Notes: generated by a model from the sequence alone, not told the origin. DNA of 10,052 nucleotides from CAYSGX01 sp964518215 (GCA_964518215.1 CAZFFP010000100.1:1-10052), one strand, 5' to 3'; shown: positions 1 to 5,883, numbered from the stretch's first letter. A program made the numbers and translations.

Positions 1-7
1 AAGGATG

Positions 8-136
8 TGACTGACACTCATACGCAGGGCGTAGAAGCCGGAAGGCGTTACCGCTCTTCACCATCCTTAGGGTTGCTCTTCAAAAAAACTGTTCTTGGAA
101 AATTTGCCCTAAAGAACTATGTATGAGTATCAGTCA
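8..136. repeat. Imperfect long inverted repeat, possible structured RNA or MITE
   Basis: Arms at 8-23 and 121-136 are complementary at 15 of 16 positions. A second inner helix joins 26-30 (AGGGC) with 106-110 (GCCCT), so the 129-bp unit could fold as a long interrupted hairpin. Inside are a small GCC-GGAA-GGC hairpin (38-47) and a repeated GCTCTTCA (53-60, 75-82). An alternative pairing joins 1-7 (AAGGATG) with 62-68 (CATCCTT). I do not recognise the family and see no T-run next to it on the plus strand. It could be a small RNA, a miniature inverted-repeat element or the edge of something outside the window. Positions 137-175 hold nothing else I can identify. Confidence 0.4.
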
Positions 137-175
137 AGGGCAAAAGTAGTAAAAGATTTGGAATGGGGGGAAAAA

Positions 176-593
176 TCACCAATTCATTTCAAACATTGAA
201 AAATACTGTTTGGGCGAAATAATATGAATATTGTTAACCCTTTTCATGTTTAAGAGGGCTTTTTCTCCCGAAACCAAAAAATAAGATTTAAAAGGTGTAA
301 GCTAAATCAAAGAGAAAATTGTCTTTAATATCGGCTGCTCGGTCAAATCTCTGGTCTATGTTTTGGTTAAGAGTAATGGCTCTGAAAAGTTCAATGTGAG
401 GTTGGGGTTCGGGAATATAACGGGCGAAGAATGGGTCTTGTGTTAGGTTTCTGAAAATTTCATCGGTAAGCTCGGGACAAGTGTAAATAACCACGTTGTG
501 ATAAGAAGAAAGCAACACCATTTTAGAAGTTTTGCTTTTTAACATAGCCGAAAGCCAAACATTGGTATCGAAAACAACTATGTCTTTTTCCAC
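176..593 (-). pseudogene. PIN-domain toxin (VapC-like, COG1569 type), frameshifted
   Basis: PIN toxins are Mg-dependent ribonucleases held inactive by a cognate antitoxin. The first open segment (593 to 288, GTG start) gives 101 aa with motif 1 FDTN (D9, N11), E45 and the aspartates of the DIKDNFLFDLA segment (D88, D91, D96), then stops before the last acidic motif. The stop follows a run of four T (plus-strand A290-A293). Dropping one T continues the frame from 289 to 176 as KSYFLVSGEKALL... and ...IHIISPKQYFSMF, the normal PIN C-terminus in this family, usually TGDK, here SGEK. The restored product is 138 aa, a normal length. It overlaps the antitoxin by 16 bp, so the two are probably translationally coupled. 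The frameshift may be inactivating, programmed or a sequencing error. Confidence 0.8.
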
Positions 594-799
594 TGTTTTC
601 GGTTTTTGGCAACTTGTTGGGCAATATCATCATCTGTAAGTTTATTTTTCTTTACAGACTTGTCGAGTTTACGAGCTATTTGAAAAAGCTGCTGCCTTTT
701 GAGCTTTAAGAGCAATAAATGTTTTTGCCTGTCTGAAAGTTTTTCAATTTCTTTCACAATTTCTATCAGTTGGTCATCAAAAGTTAATACGATTGCCAT
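578..799 (-). CDS. Putative antitoxin of the PIN toxin
   Basis: A 73-aa, strongly charged, helical protein directly upstream of the PIN toxin and overlapping its start by 16 bp, the classic antitoxin-toxin order. The N-terminus (MAIVLTFDDQ) is followed by a Lys/Leu-rich helical stretch around residues 15-45. The end, around KLTDDDIAQQVAKNRKQWKK, resembles tails of antitoxins paired with COG1569 PIN toxins. I chose the ATG at 799 rather than a TTG seven codons upstream. There is no clear DNA-binding fold that I can name, so its role in autoregulation is not shown. The role is inferred mainly from position, size and pairing. Confidence 0.65.
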   Translation of the reverse strand: MAIVLTFDDQLIEIVKEIEKLSDRQKHLLLLKLKRQQLFQIARKLDKSVKKNKLTDDDIAQQVAKNRKQWKKT

Positions 800-850
800 T
801 GGAGGAGAAGTATTTTGCAATAAATATACAAAAAGCCCAAATAAAAAGTT

Positions 851-920
851 TGATAAGCGTTAGGGATTGCAGCGGAAATCGTCTGCAAGACATTGGAGCG
901 GAAAGCCCGCCCGAACGCCC
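851..920. repeat. Extragenic structured repeat (REP-like)
   Basis: This noncoding stretch carries GCGTTAGGGATTGCAGCGG, a motif I associate from memory with extragenic repeats of Bacteroidota. Local pairing is visible: TTGCAG (867-872) with CTGCAA (883-888), and alternatively GTCT (881-884) with AGAC (888-891). The segment CATTGGAG at 891-898 recurs at 974-981 in the neighbouring hairpin, so the two structures may be related units. With that hairpin it fills the interval between the antitoxin and the 77-aa gene; the part at 800-850 shows nothing. Confidence 0.4.
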
Positions 921-963
921 AATAAAAATTATTCAAAGAACTACAATTTAAAGCCACCGAACC

Positions 964-1023
964 GCTAACAAAGCATTGGAGAAACGCTCTCTGCGTTCGC
1001 CCTTCGCCAATGCGACTGTTAGC
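964..1023. repeat. Three-tier hairpin overlapping the end of the 77-aa gene
   Basis: Three perfect helices are stacked in order: GCTAACA (964-970) with TGTTAGC (1017-1023), GCATTGG (973-979) with CCAATGC (1007-1013), and AACGC (983-987) with GCGTT (993-997). The outer helix includes the stop codon of the leftward 77-aa gene. It could stabilise or end the operon transcript, although no T-run follows in either direction. It looks like an extragenic repeat rather than a canonical intrinsic terminator. Confidence 0.6.
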
Positions 1024-1252
1024 CCCTCCGCTCACATTTACTCACAAAAACTACCGTTCCTTTGTCTATCCAGTGAATGAATTGTTGGGGCTCAACTTCA
1101 AATGTTTTTCCCGTTTCAAAATTCATTACGCTGTAGCTCATAATGGTTTTTGGAAAGGGTTTTTCTTCCCAGTTGAGATTCACTCCGATAATGGTATATC
1201 GCTTGGTGCCGCAATCTGAAATCCAGTTGGTGTAACAGTCAATTTGTGCCAT
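1019..1252 (-). CDS. Small unknown protein, 77 aa
   Basis: I do not recognise this protein. It starts at an ATG one base after the stop of the helicase gene (TAA-C-ATG), so it is the next cistron of the replication operon. It is soluble, with no membrane segment or signal peptide. It has three cysteines (C6, C14, C73), too scattered for an obvious zinc site, and a beta-rich look (RYTIIGVNL, MSYSVMNFETGKTFEV, GTVVFVSK). Its stop lies within a strong hairpin. The position suggests a role tied to replication or to the element's accessory functions, but nothing in the sequence specifies one. Confidence 0.65.
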   Translation of the reverse strand: MAQIDCYTNWISDCGTKRYTIIGVNLNWEEKPFPKTIMSYSVMNFETGKTFEVEPQQFIHWIDKGTVVFVSKCERRG

Positions 1253-1253
1253 G

Positions 1254-2468
1254 TTAGAAATCGGGTTTATCGGTGAGTAATGATTGTTGTGCGTGTGGGC
1301 TGCTGCTTTTTTGCTCGGTAAATGTTTTGGCGTTTTTCTTTTCTACAAACACCAAATAATCGATACCATTGCTCTTCCATCTGCCGCCCTCTTTGTGTGG
1401 ATTTATTACCCATTCGTTCATGGTTGCAAAAGCATTGAGCCATTTGGTGAACGAGTTTTTTTCGGGCTTGTCTTTCCATTGCGGATGCTTTTCGCGGAAC
1501 GTTTGAATGAGTTCGTCTTTGTTGTAATTGATGTTTGGTTGCGGCTTCAATTCTTCGGTGATGTAATCGTAAAAATCTTGACCGAAAGGCGATGCAGTGA
1601 GTTTTCTTACCTCGTAGTTTTCCAAAGGAAAAGCAATCAAACCATGCTTTAAAAAATATTGCAAGCAGCCTATCATGTAGCGGTAGAATCTGCGCCATTC
1701 GACATCATCCCAATCATCGAAAAGGCGATGTTTGAACATATCTATTGGCGTGTATTCGGCATTGAAATAATCGCCAAACTCAATTACTTGCTGTCTGCCT
1801 CTGGAGCTGTCACCATCACCCCGCAAAGTGAAGTTGGTGGATATGTAAAATTTTGGCGATTTCTGAAACGGAATGCTTATTTCATCCATGCGCTTTTTGG
1901 AGAAAACAAAATCTTCGGTGATGAGCGAAAACAGTGCGTTGAAATCGAACTGAGGCTTCACATCGTTGAAATTGATGAGCCGGGTATCTAATTGCACCCT
2001 GGCAAAATTGAAATCTTTGTCGAACTTAAAATTCGGACCGTCTATCATCACCGTTTTAATGAGTTTCGATAGCGCTTTGCTGTTGAGCGATTTGCCGGAG
2101 CGACCATTCGGGTCGCCCGTGTAGCTGATGCGTTTGTCAACAGCCACAACAGCTTTTACAAGGGAAGGGTCTTTAAAGCCGTGAATGAGATAGCCGTTAC
2201 TGGTTACCACCGAATGGTATTTCAGTTTGTTTACATCTTCATCTAAATGTTCGGTTTTGTTAATGGCATACTTCAGGAAAATTTCAAATTCGCTTTGCTC
2301 ATCATTCTCCTTGAAATCGAAATCAATAGGTATAATGTTCGATTTCCAAACGTAGTTTTTTAAATCGCTATAGGGGCGAAATTTTATATCGTCCTTGGTA
2401 ATTTCTGCATAGCGATTTTGGAAGTAAATAAAAGCGCTTTCGTGTGTGTCAGACTGAAATTGAATCAT
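1254..2468 (-). CDS. Superfamily 3 replicative helicase (C-terminal half of a split primase-helicase)
   Basis: A 404-aa ATPase expected to unwind DNA at the element's origin. Walker A is GDPNGRSGKS (residues 118-127), the Walker B-like strand is VQLDTRLINFND (158-169), motif C with the sensor asparagine is KFYISTN (206-212), and a candidate arginine finger follows in LRGDGDSSRGR (215-225). Residues 1-60 look like the connector that follows the primase-type domain in single-chain relatives; the last 100 residues look like a helical or winged tail. It starts five bases after the stop of the primase gene, in a different frame. In related Bacteroidota elements as I recall them, primase and helicase form one chain. 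The open frame extends a few codons upstream of the ATG, compatible with an ancestral fusion. Confidence 0.8.
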   Translation of the reverse strand: MIQFQSDTHESAFIYFQNRYAEITKDDIKFRPYSDLKNYVWKSNIIPIDFDFKENDEQSEFEIFLKYAINKTEHLDEDVNKLKYHSVVTSNGYLIHGFKDPSLVKAVVAVDKRISYTGDPNGRSGKSLNSKALSKLIKTVMIDGPNFKFDKDFNFARVQLDTRLINFNDVKPQFDFNALFSLITEDFVFSKKRMDEISIPFQKSPKFYISTNFTLRGDGDSSRGRQQVIEFGDYFNAEYTPIDMFKHRLFDDWDDVEWRRFYRYMIGCLQYFLKHGLIAFPLENYEVRKLTASPFGQDFYDYITEELKPQPNINYNKDELIQTFREKHPQWKDKPEKNSFTKWLNAFATMNEWVINPHKEGGRWKSNGIDYLVFVEKKNAKTFTEQKSSSPHAQQSLLTDKPDF

Positions 2469-2473
2469 AGTGT

Positions 2474-3757
2474 CTATTGTTGTATGTATGGCAAACGTTC
2501 GAAAATGGAACTACTCAGGTAGCGGTTCACTGCACGTAAAAGCATTTCTTCCACCTGCTCTAATTCTTCTTTGGTGTCTAAGTATTTAAAAATGAAGTCG
2601 CGAATTTGTGTTTCGGTAACAAAGTCTATGAGGTAGCCTTCTACCTTCACCAATTCGAAAGTTTTTTCATCATTGCTATACCGGAAAAAACCATTGTTGC
2701 TCAGAAAAATAATGCACTGGCGATAAGAGAATTTATAATCTATTTTGGTTTCGCCTTTTTTATCATCATTTTCAACTTCATACCAAAACTTCACCGATTC
2801 GTCATATTCGGCTTGTTGTTTATTAATGGCGTTGGTGGTGGCTTGGGTTTTGTTATTTCGCTTGTAACCGGGGGCGTATTTGCCGTGTTCGTGGAGATTG
2901 TTATGATAGGCGCTTTTAACGGTAAGCAGTGTTTGATTTTTTTCTTCGTGAGCAATGTCGAACGTGTCTTCAATAAACTGATGAGTGTCGCCCATTGGAA
3001 TGCCTCTACGGTTGGCATTGCAGGCAAAATGATGTATGTAGTTGTTTCGGTTGCCATCTACGTAAGAGTTTTTTTGATTGGTGAACTCCACTAATTTTTC
3101 TAATTCGGTTTGGAAGTTTCTACCTGGCACCACCTCCGTTTGTGGCGGAGCTGAAGATGTTTTTTTTGTGTCGGGTTGCGGTGGCACCGGTTTAGGTGCG
3201 TCAAGTTTTTGAAGCGCAACGGCTTTGGTGTTTACAAAAATATTTTCATCGAAACTCAAAAAGCACAAACGACTTACATCTTTGCCCGAAGGATCCACTT
3301 CGAGATTGAAAACCGATTTGAAAAAATGTGCCAATGCCAGAAAATTATTCAAGTGTTGATCGGCTCCGCCATCTACCACACACACGGCTTTCAAGCCGTT
3401 GCCCGATGGCGAAATGAAAAGCGCCAACAAAAATTCGGGCCCGGCTTCTACTATGTAGTTTTTAGTTTCGGCAGCAGCGGGAAGTTTGTCGAAGTCGAGA
3501 CAAATAAGGTTGGAGTATTCAATTAATTTATCGGCTTTTCGCTTTTCGAAAGTGCCGCACCATGTAACTGCCGGAAGATTTTTTTTGAAAGCATCAGCCG
3601 CTTTTTTAGTAGGCAGCGAGCGCAAATGAACTATAGCTTCACGGAATGCCGGGTCTTTTTTTATAGAGCCAAGGGCTTTGCTAATGGTGGTAATGTAGCC
3701 CGTGTTGTCTTTAACGCCTTTGTAAGTAGAAATAGAAAGTTGTAATAAATTGCTCAT
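2474..3757 (-). CDS. BT4734/VirE_N-type AEP primase
   Basis: A 427-aa protein expected to make primers for element replication. The N-terminal VirE_N/BT4734-like region (about 10-180) carries the motifs of this archaeo-eukaryotic primase branch: ICLDFD (D88, D90), ISPSGNGLK (115-123) and DPSGKDVSRLCFLSFD (155-170). A Pro-rich linker follows (about 187-210), then a helical PriCT-like part around 213-290 with GNRNNYIHHFACNANRRG. The C-terminal third resembles the region leading into an SF3 helicase. It ends ERLPYIQQ-stop just before the helicase gene, where relatives usually continue. The VirE name is historical; no link to Agrobacterium T-DNA transfer is implied. A strong hairpin lies directly upstream, so expression may be separately controlled. 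Confidence 0.8.
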   Translation of the reverse strand: MSNLLQLSISTYKGVKDNTGYITTISKALGSIKKDPAFREAIVHLRSLPTKKAADAFKKNLPAVTWCGTFEKRKADKLIEYSNLICLDFDKLPAAAETKNYIVEAGPEFLLALFISPSGNGLKAVCVVDGGADQHLNNFLALAHFFKSVFNLEVDPSGKDVSRLCFLSFDENIFVNTKAVALQKLDAPKPVPPQPDTKKTSSAPPQTEVVPGRNFQTELEKLVEFTNQKNSYVDGNRNNYIHHFACNANRRGIPMGDTHQFIEDTFDIAHEEKNQTLLTVKSAYHNNLHEHGKYAPGYKRNNKTQATTNAINKQQAEYDESVKFWYEVENDDKKGETKIDYKFSYRQCIIFLSNNGFFRYSNDEKTFELVKVEGYLIDFVTETQIRDFIFKYLDTKEELEQVEEMLLRAVNRYLSSSIFERLPYIQQ

Positions 3758-3783
3758 AACTGGTTTTGGTTGACTGGTTCAAT

Positions 3784-3823
3784 TTTTAAAAAAACACCCG
3801 TGCGCGAACCAGACACGCACGGG
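3784..3823 (-). terminator. Intrinsic terminator-like hairpin before the primase gene
   Basis: On the minus strand CCCGTGCG (3823-3816) pairs perfectly with CGCACGGG (3804-3797) around an 11-nt loop, and a run of seven T follows after two bases (3794-3788). This has all parts of a Rho-independent terminator. It sits between the DnaA-IV-like gene and the primase gene, which face the same way, so it could attenuate transcription into the replication genes. The loop and both flanks take part in further pairing over 3766-3836. Confidence 0.7.
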
Positions 3824-3828
3824 CTGAA

Positions 3829-4227
3829 TCAACCAAGATGACAGCGCAACCCATTTGCCATGGACTTACTACTGCCAGCTTCTTTAATGCCACACTCGAT
3901 GGCTTGTATTTTTTCTCTTATTGTTTGTTCTAATTGAATTCGGTTTTTGATGTTGAGAAGGGCGTAACGAATGCCTTGGTAGGATAGCTTTTTTGCTGAA
4001 GATGCTTTGCAAATCGTTTCAGAAATTTCATAAGGATTCATTCCGAAATTTTTGTTGAGCAAAAAAGCGGCAACATGCACGCATTCAATTTTTTCGCTCG
4101 GGCGTGTAGCCGAACGGTAGGCGCTCAACACCGAAGCCACCACTCCCTGGGGCGTGGTGGAAATGCCCGGAATGGTGTAGTAGTGCTTGGGAATTTCTGA
4201 TGGCTGATGGCTGATGGCTGATTTCAT
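3829..4227 (-). CDS. Small helical protein resembling DnaA domain IV
   Basis: A 132-aa protein. Residues about 48-112 (VHVAAFLLNKNFGMNPYEI, then SYQGIRYALLNIKNRI and TIREKIQAIE) follow the helix pattern of the DnaA C-terminal DNA-binding domain, where xxVAxYLxRxxxxxSLxEIG is followed by DHTTVxxAxxKI. The DHTTV signature itself is replaced by SYQGI. No AAA+ part is present. If the likeness is real it could bind element DNA, perhaps an origin, because it stands directly before the primase-helicase. I chose the ATG at 4227 over a TTG two codons earlier. Residues 2-10 are encoded by a 7-bp tandem repeat, so the natural start could be further in. TATAAT lies 15-20 bp upstream of the start. Confidence 0.55.
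   Translation of the reverse strand: MKSAISHQPSEIPKHYYTIPGISTTPQGVVASVLSAYRSATRPSEKIECVHVAAFLLNKNFGMNPYEISETICKASSAKKLSYQGIRYALLNIKNRIQLEQTIREKIQAIECGIKEAGSSKSMANGLRCHLG
4197..4222. repeat. 7-bp tandem repeat at the start of the DnaA-IV-like gene
   Basis: Three full copies of CTGATGG (4197-4203, 4204-4210, 4211-4217) are followed by a partial copy (CTGAT, 4218-4222). The unit length is not a multiple of three and the array lies in codons 2-10 of the gene, so gain or loss of one unit would shift the frame. The translated repeat is the SAISHQPS segment. Confidence 0.8.
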
Positions 4228-4398
4228 TCGCAAAAGTTTTGATTATAAAAGTGCCGGTCTTTCCCAGCTGTCAGATGCGTTGCCCGTTTAGTGTTCTGAT
4301 TCCCGTAACTATTCTCTTTTGAATAGCCCTCGGTCTTTCCCTGATGTCAACACCTTGGGCGCAAGTGTGGCGCAACACTTAAGGCTCTGCATCGTTTC
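4228..4398. promoter_or_regulatory. Noncoding stretch with direct repeats; promoter or origin candidate
   Basis: No open frame with a start fits this 171-bp gap in an otherwise tightly packed operon. It contains a direct repeat CGGTCTTTCCC[A/T]G[C/A]TGTCA at 4255-4273 and 4330-4348 (17 of 19 identical, 75 bp apart), and GGCGCAA is repeated at 4358-4364 and 4369-4375. On the minus strand TATAAT lies shortly before the ATG at 4227. Lying next to a DnaA-IV-like gene and upstream of primase and helicase, the repeats could be initiator or activator binding sites. No long AT-rich unwinding tract stands out. Confidence 0.4.
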
Positions 4399-4677
4399 TC
4401 AACTTATGGTGGGCGGGTTATCTTCAAACAGTTTCATTTTCAAAGTTTTTCCGGCTGCATTGGCCGGGATAATCATCAGGACTTTGGAGCCGTGTATTTT
4501 CAGAAATTTCTTTATGCTTTCATCGGTTAAATTTTTTTGCCAAAACCGATACCATTGCTTCAACTCTTTGTGTGCTGCCCTTGCTTCGACCAATTGTTCG
4601 GGCGAAAGTTTTCTTTTGCCATGCTCCAGAGCATAGCCCCCCATTCGTATTGCCGATGCAAGGGTTTCTTTGAGCAT
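4399..4677 (-). CDS. Unknown protein, 92 aa
   Basis: Not recognised. The ATG is one base after the stop of the 49-codon gene (TGA-T-ATG), a typical operon junction. The protein is basic and mostly helical: residues 1-20 are amphipathic, 24-58 (LSPEQLVEARAAHKELKQWYRFWQKNLTD region) are rich in charged and aromatic residues, and the C-terminal third ends in LFEDNPPTIS. There is no membrane segment or cysteine motif. It is the last gene before the repeat-containing gap. Co-transcription with the Cro-like gene suggests an early function of the element. Confidence 0.65.
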   Translation of the reverse strand: MLKETLASAIRMGGYALEHGKRKLSPEQLVEARAAHKELKQWYRFWQKNLTDESIKKFLKIHGSKVLMIIPANAAGKTLKMKLFEDNPPTIS

Positions 4678-4678
4678 A

Positions 4679-4828
4679 TCAGTCTTTTAGTGAACGAATC
4701 ATCTTGTAGAAATAGCCATGAGTGGCGGTGTCTATACATTTCAATATCTCTTTTATTTGGGCGATATTAACTTCCTTCTTACCGGCTTCGAGTTCGGCAA
4801 TTTTGAGGGCGAATTTGTTGATGTTCAT
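4679..4828 (-). CDS. Unknown small protein, 49 aa
   Basis: A short frame that fills an otherwise empty slot in the operon. It starts at an ATG and reads MNINKFALKIAELEAGKKEV, then NIAQIKEILKCIDTATHGYF, and ends SLKD with TGA one base before the next ATG. It lies 12 bp after the upstream gene. The composition is helical and charged with a single cysteine (C32); a repeat-like pairing of IAELEAGKKEVNIAQIKEIL suggests two helices. Tight spacing on both sides and ordinary codon use support it as a real gene. No function can be assigned. Confidence 0.6.
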   Translation of the reverse strand: MNINKFALKIAELEAGKKEVNIAQIKEILKCIDTATHGYFYKMIRSLKD

Positions 4829-4840
4829 GGGAGTGCGTTT

Positions 4841-5062
4841 TTATTTGTGTTTAAGAAATTCAAATGATTCGGGGCTTACTTCTTGTTCAATGGCATCGAG
4901 CGCACGTTCTATTTTTCGAACTTCTTCGCTTACCCATTCCTGCCATTTAACAGAGAAAGTGCATTCGGCATGTTGGCGGCTCATGCAGCTATACACGCGA
5001 ATGATATTGTCGCGCTTTTCGAGTAGTGTTTGATACACTGTTTTGAGCACTTCGTTATCCAT
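4841..5062 (-). CDS. Unknown protein, 73 aa
   Basis: Not recognised. I chose the ATG at 5062, where ATGGATAA overlaps the stop of the upstream gene by 8 bp; the longer frame from 5131 would overlap that gene by 77 bp. The protein is charged and helical: residues 1-25 (MDNEVLKTVYQTLLEKRDN) form one helix, a segment with two cysteines (CMSRQHAEC) follows, and residues 38-65 (WQEWVSEEVRKIERALDAIEQE) form a likely coiled coil. Its place among coupled small genes behind a Cro-like regulator suggests an early element function, possibly a modifier of host or phage processes; this is inference. Confidence 0.65.
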   Translation of the reverse strand: MDNEVLKTVYQTLLEKRDNIIRVYSCMSRQHAECTFSVKWQEWVSEEVRKIERALDAIEQEVSPESFEFLKHK

Positions 5063-5309
5063 TGTTAGGTTGTTCATTGGCTTCGGGATTTGGTTTGGGA
5101 AGATTGCGAACAAAGCGTTTGGCTGCATCAATGCTTTCGTTCAGTTCTTGCTGAAGGGCTAAGGCGTGATGCTTGGTGGTTTCGCGGCTGGCACGGTTCA
5201 AATCAGAATTGCAAGCATCTACATATAGCTCCTTACTCATTTGCGCACACTCGCCAATTTTGGCGTGTAGTATGGTTGCGCGTGAAAGCAGTTGTTCGCG
5301 GGTGGTCAT
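5055..5309 (-). CDS. Unknown helical protein, 84 aa
   Basis: Not recognised. The start codon overlaps the upstream stop as ATGA (5306-5309), and its own stop overlaps the next start by 8 bp, so it is translationally coupled on both sides. It is almost entirely helical (MTTREQLLSRATILHAKIGE, then ALALQQELNESIDAAKRFVR), with a polar Asn/Pro-rich tail from about residue 70 (NLPKPNPEANEQPNNG). The heptad-like hydrophobic spacing suggests a coiled coil or helical bundle. Two cysteines (C18, C33) do not form a recognisable motif. Confidence 0.65.
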   Translation of the reverse strand: MTTREQLLSRATILHAKIGECAQMSKELYVDACNSDLNRASRETTKHHALALQQELNESIDAAKRFVRNLPKPNPEANEQPNNG

Positions 5310-5611
5310 GCTTCTAAAATTTCGGTGGCTACAGAATTTATTTGGCTACCTCTTCCGGTTTTTTCCTGAAGTGTGTTTTCTAATTCTGCCAGTGCCGCTT
5401 GTGGTGTTGGCTGATTATACACAAACAGACTATAATCTCTTTTTTTGTTTGTGCGAAGTATTATGTTGCACTGCAAGCAAGGAATTGATTCTATTTCTTC
5501 AATTTCAAAACTTACTTCAAGATTGCTGTGGGTAACATCATACTTAAAGCCGTATTTCTCTATGAGCAGTTTGGCTTCTAAATAGAATTGTTGGAGGGTG
5601 TAGGTTTTCAT
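5306..5611 (-). CDS. Unknown protein, 101 aa
   Basis: Not recognised. The ATG is two bases after the stop of the Cro-like gene, and its stop overlaps the next start (ATGA). It begins with a helix (MKTYTLQQFYLEAKLLIEKY), followed by beta-rich sequence (NLEVSFEIEEIESIPCLQCN, then RDYSLFVYNQ) and a helix near residues 68-85 (TPQAALAELENTLQEK). The single CLQC pair at residues 45-48 has no partner for a zinc finger. As the second gene of the leftward operon it is probably expressed early. Confidence 0.65.
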   Translation of the reverse strand: MKTYTLQQFYLEAKLLIEKYGFKYDVTHSNLEVSFEIEEIESIPCLQCNIILRTNKKRDYSLFVYNQPTPQAALAELENTLQEKTGRGSQINSVATEILEA

Positions 5612-5613
5612 GG

Positions 5614-5883
5614 CTATATTTTGTTGAGTAAAGAATCATTAACCAAATCAATAACCGGCACACCCAACTTGTGAGCTACTACAATCAAGTGCAACCCGGG
5701 GAAGTCGAGCGTGTCGGTAGTGAGAGCGTTTATTCTACGGCTGAAAGTGGCATCGCTAATGCCCAGCTCATTACATATTTCTTTCCGCGCTTTCACTCTC
5801 ATGTATTCGGGCATATCGGCAAGAAGCGATTTTATACGGTATTTTAATGTGGGTATGCCGTTTGTATTTGCGCTTACAGTCAT
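5614..5883 (-). CDS. Cro-like helix-turn-helix regulator, 89 aa
   Basis: The first gene of the leftward operon, divergent from the XRE repressor. The helix-turn-helix lies around residues 30-52 (VKARKEICNELGISDATFSR followed by RINAL). A second helical part (HLIVVAHKLGVPVIDLVNDS) resembles the C-terminal helices of phage Cro/CI-type domains. At 89 aa there is room for little more than one DNA-binding domain. The intergenic region of about 125 bp holds palindromes that could be operators for both proteins, so it probably acts as the early regulator opposite the repressor. The start at 5883 is ATG and no better one lies upstream. Confidence 0.7.
   Translation of the reverse strand: MTVSANTNGIPTLKYRIKSLLADMPEYMRVKARKEICNELGISDATFSRRINALTTDTLDFPGLHLIVVAHKLGVPVIDLVNDSLLNKI

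Noticed and set aside
1..140. Possible RNase P, tmRNA, SRP or group II intron domain V RNA
   Set aside because: None of the conserved core motifs that I know for these RNAs could be found on either strand.
161..176. AATGGGGGGAAAAAT resembles AATGGGGGAAAAAT at 6385-6398 and might be the other att copy
   Set aside because: The match is a G-run plus an A-run and does not extend into the tRNA part, and 176 onward is the coding tail of the PIN gene. It is probably low-complexity coincidence.
784..1035. Leftward 83-aa open frame across the antitoxin start and the extragenic repeats
   Set aside because: It is made of repeat sequence and crosses a strong hairpin; frames of this kind are typical by-products of extragenic repeats.
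2606..3094. Rightward 162-aa hydrophobic open frame that looks like a membrane protein
   Set aside because: It lies antisense inside the primase gene, whose motifs are clear; the hydrophobicity reflects the complementary codons.
5063..5131. Longer form of the 73-aa protein starting at 5131
   Set aside because: It would overlap the well-coupled upstream gene by 77 bp, and the added residues read as an out-of-frame shadow of that gene.
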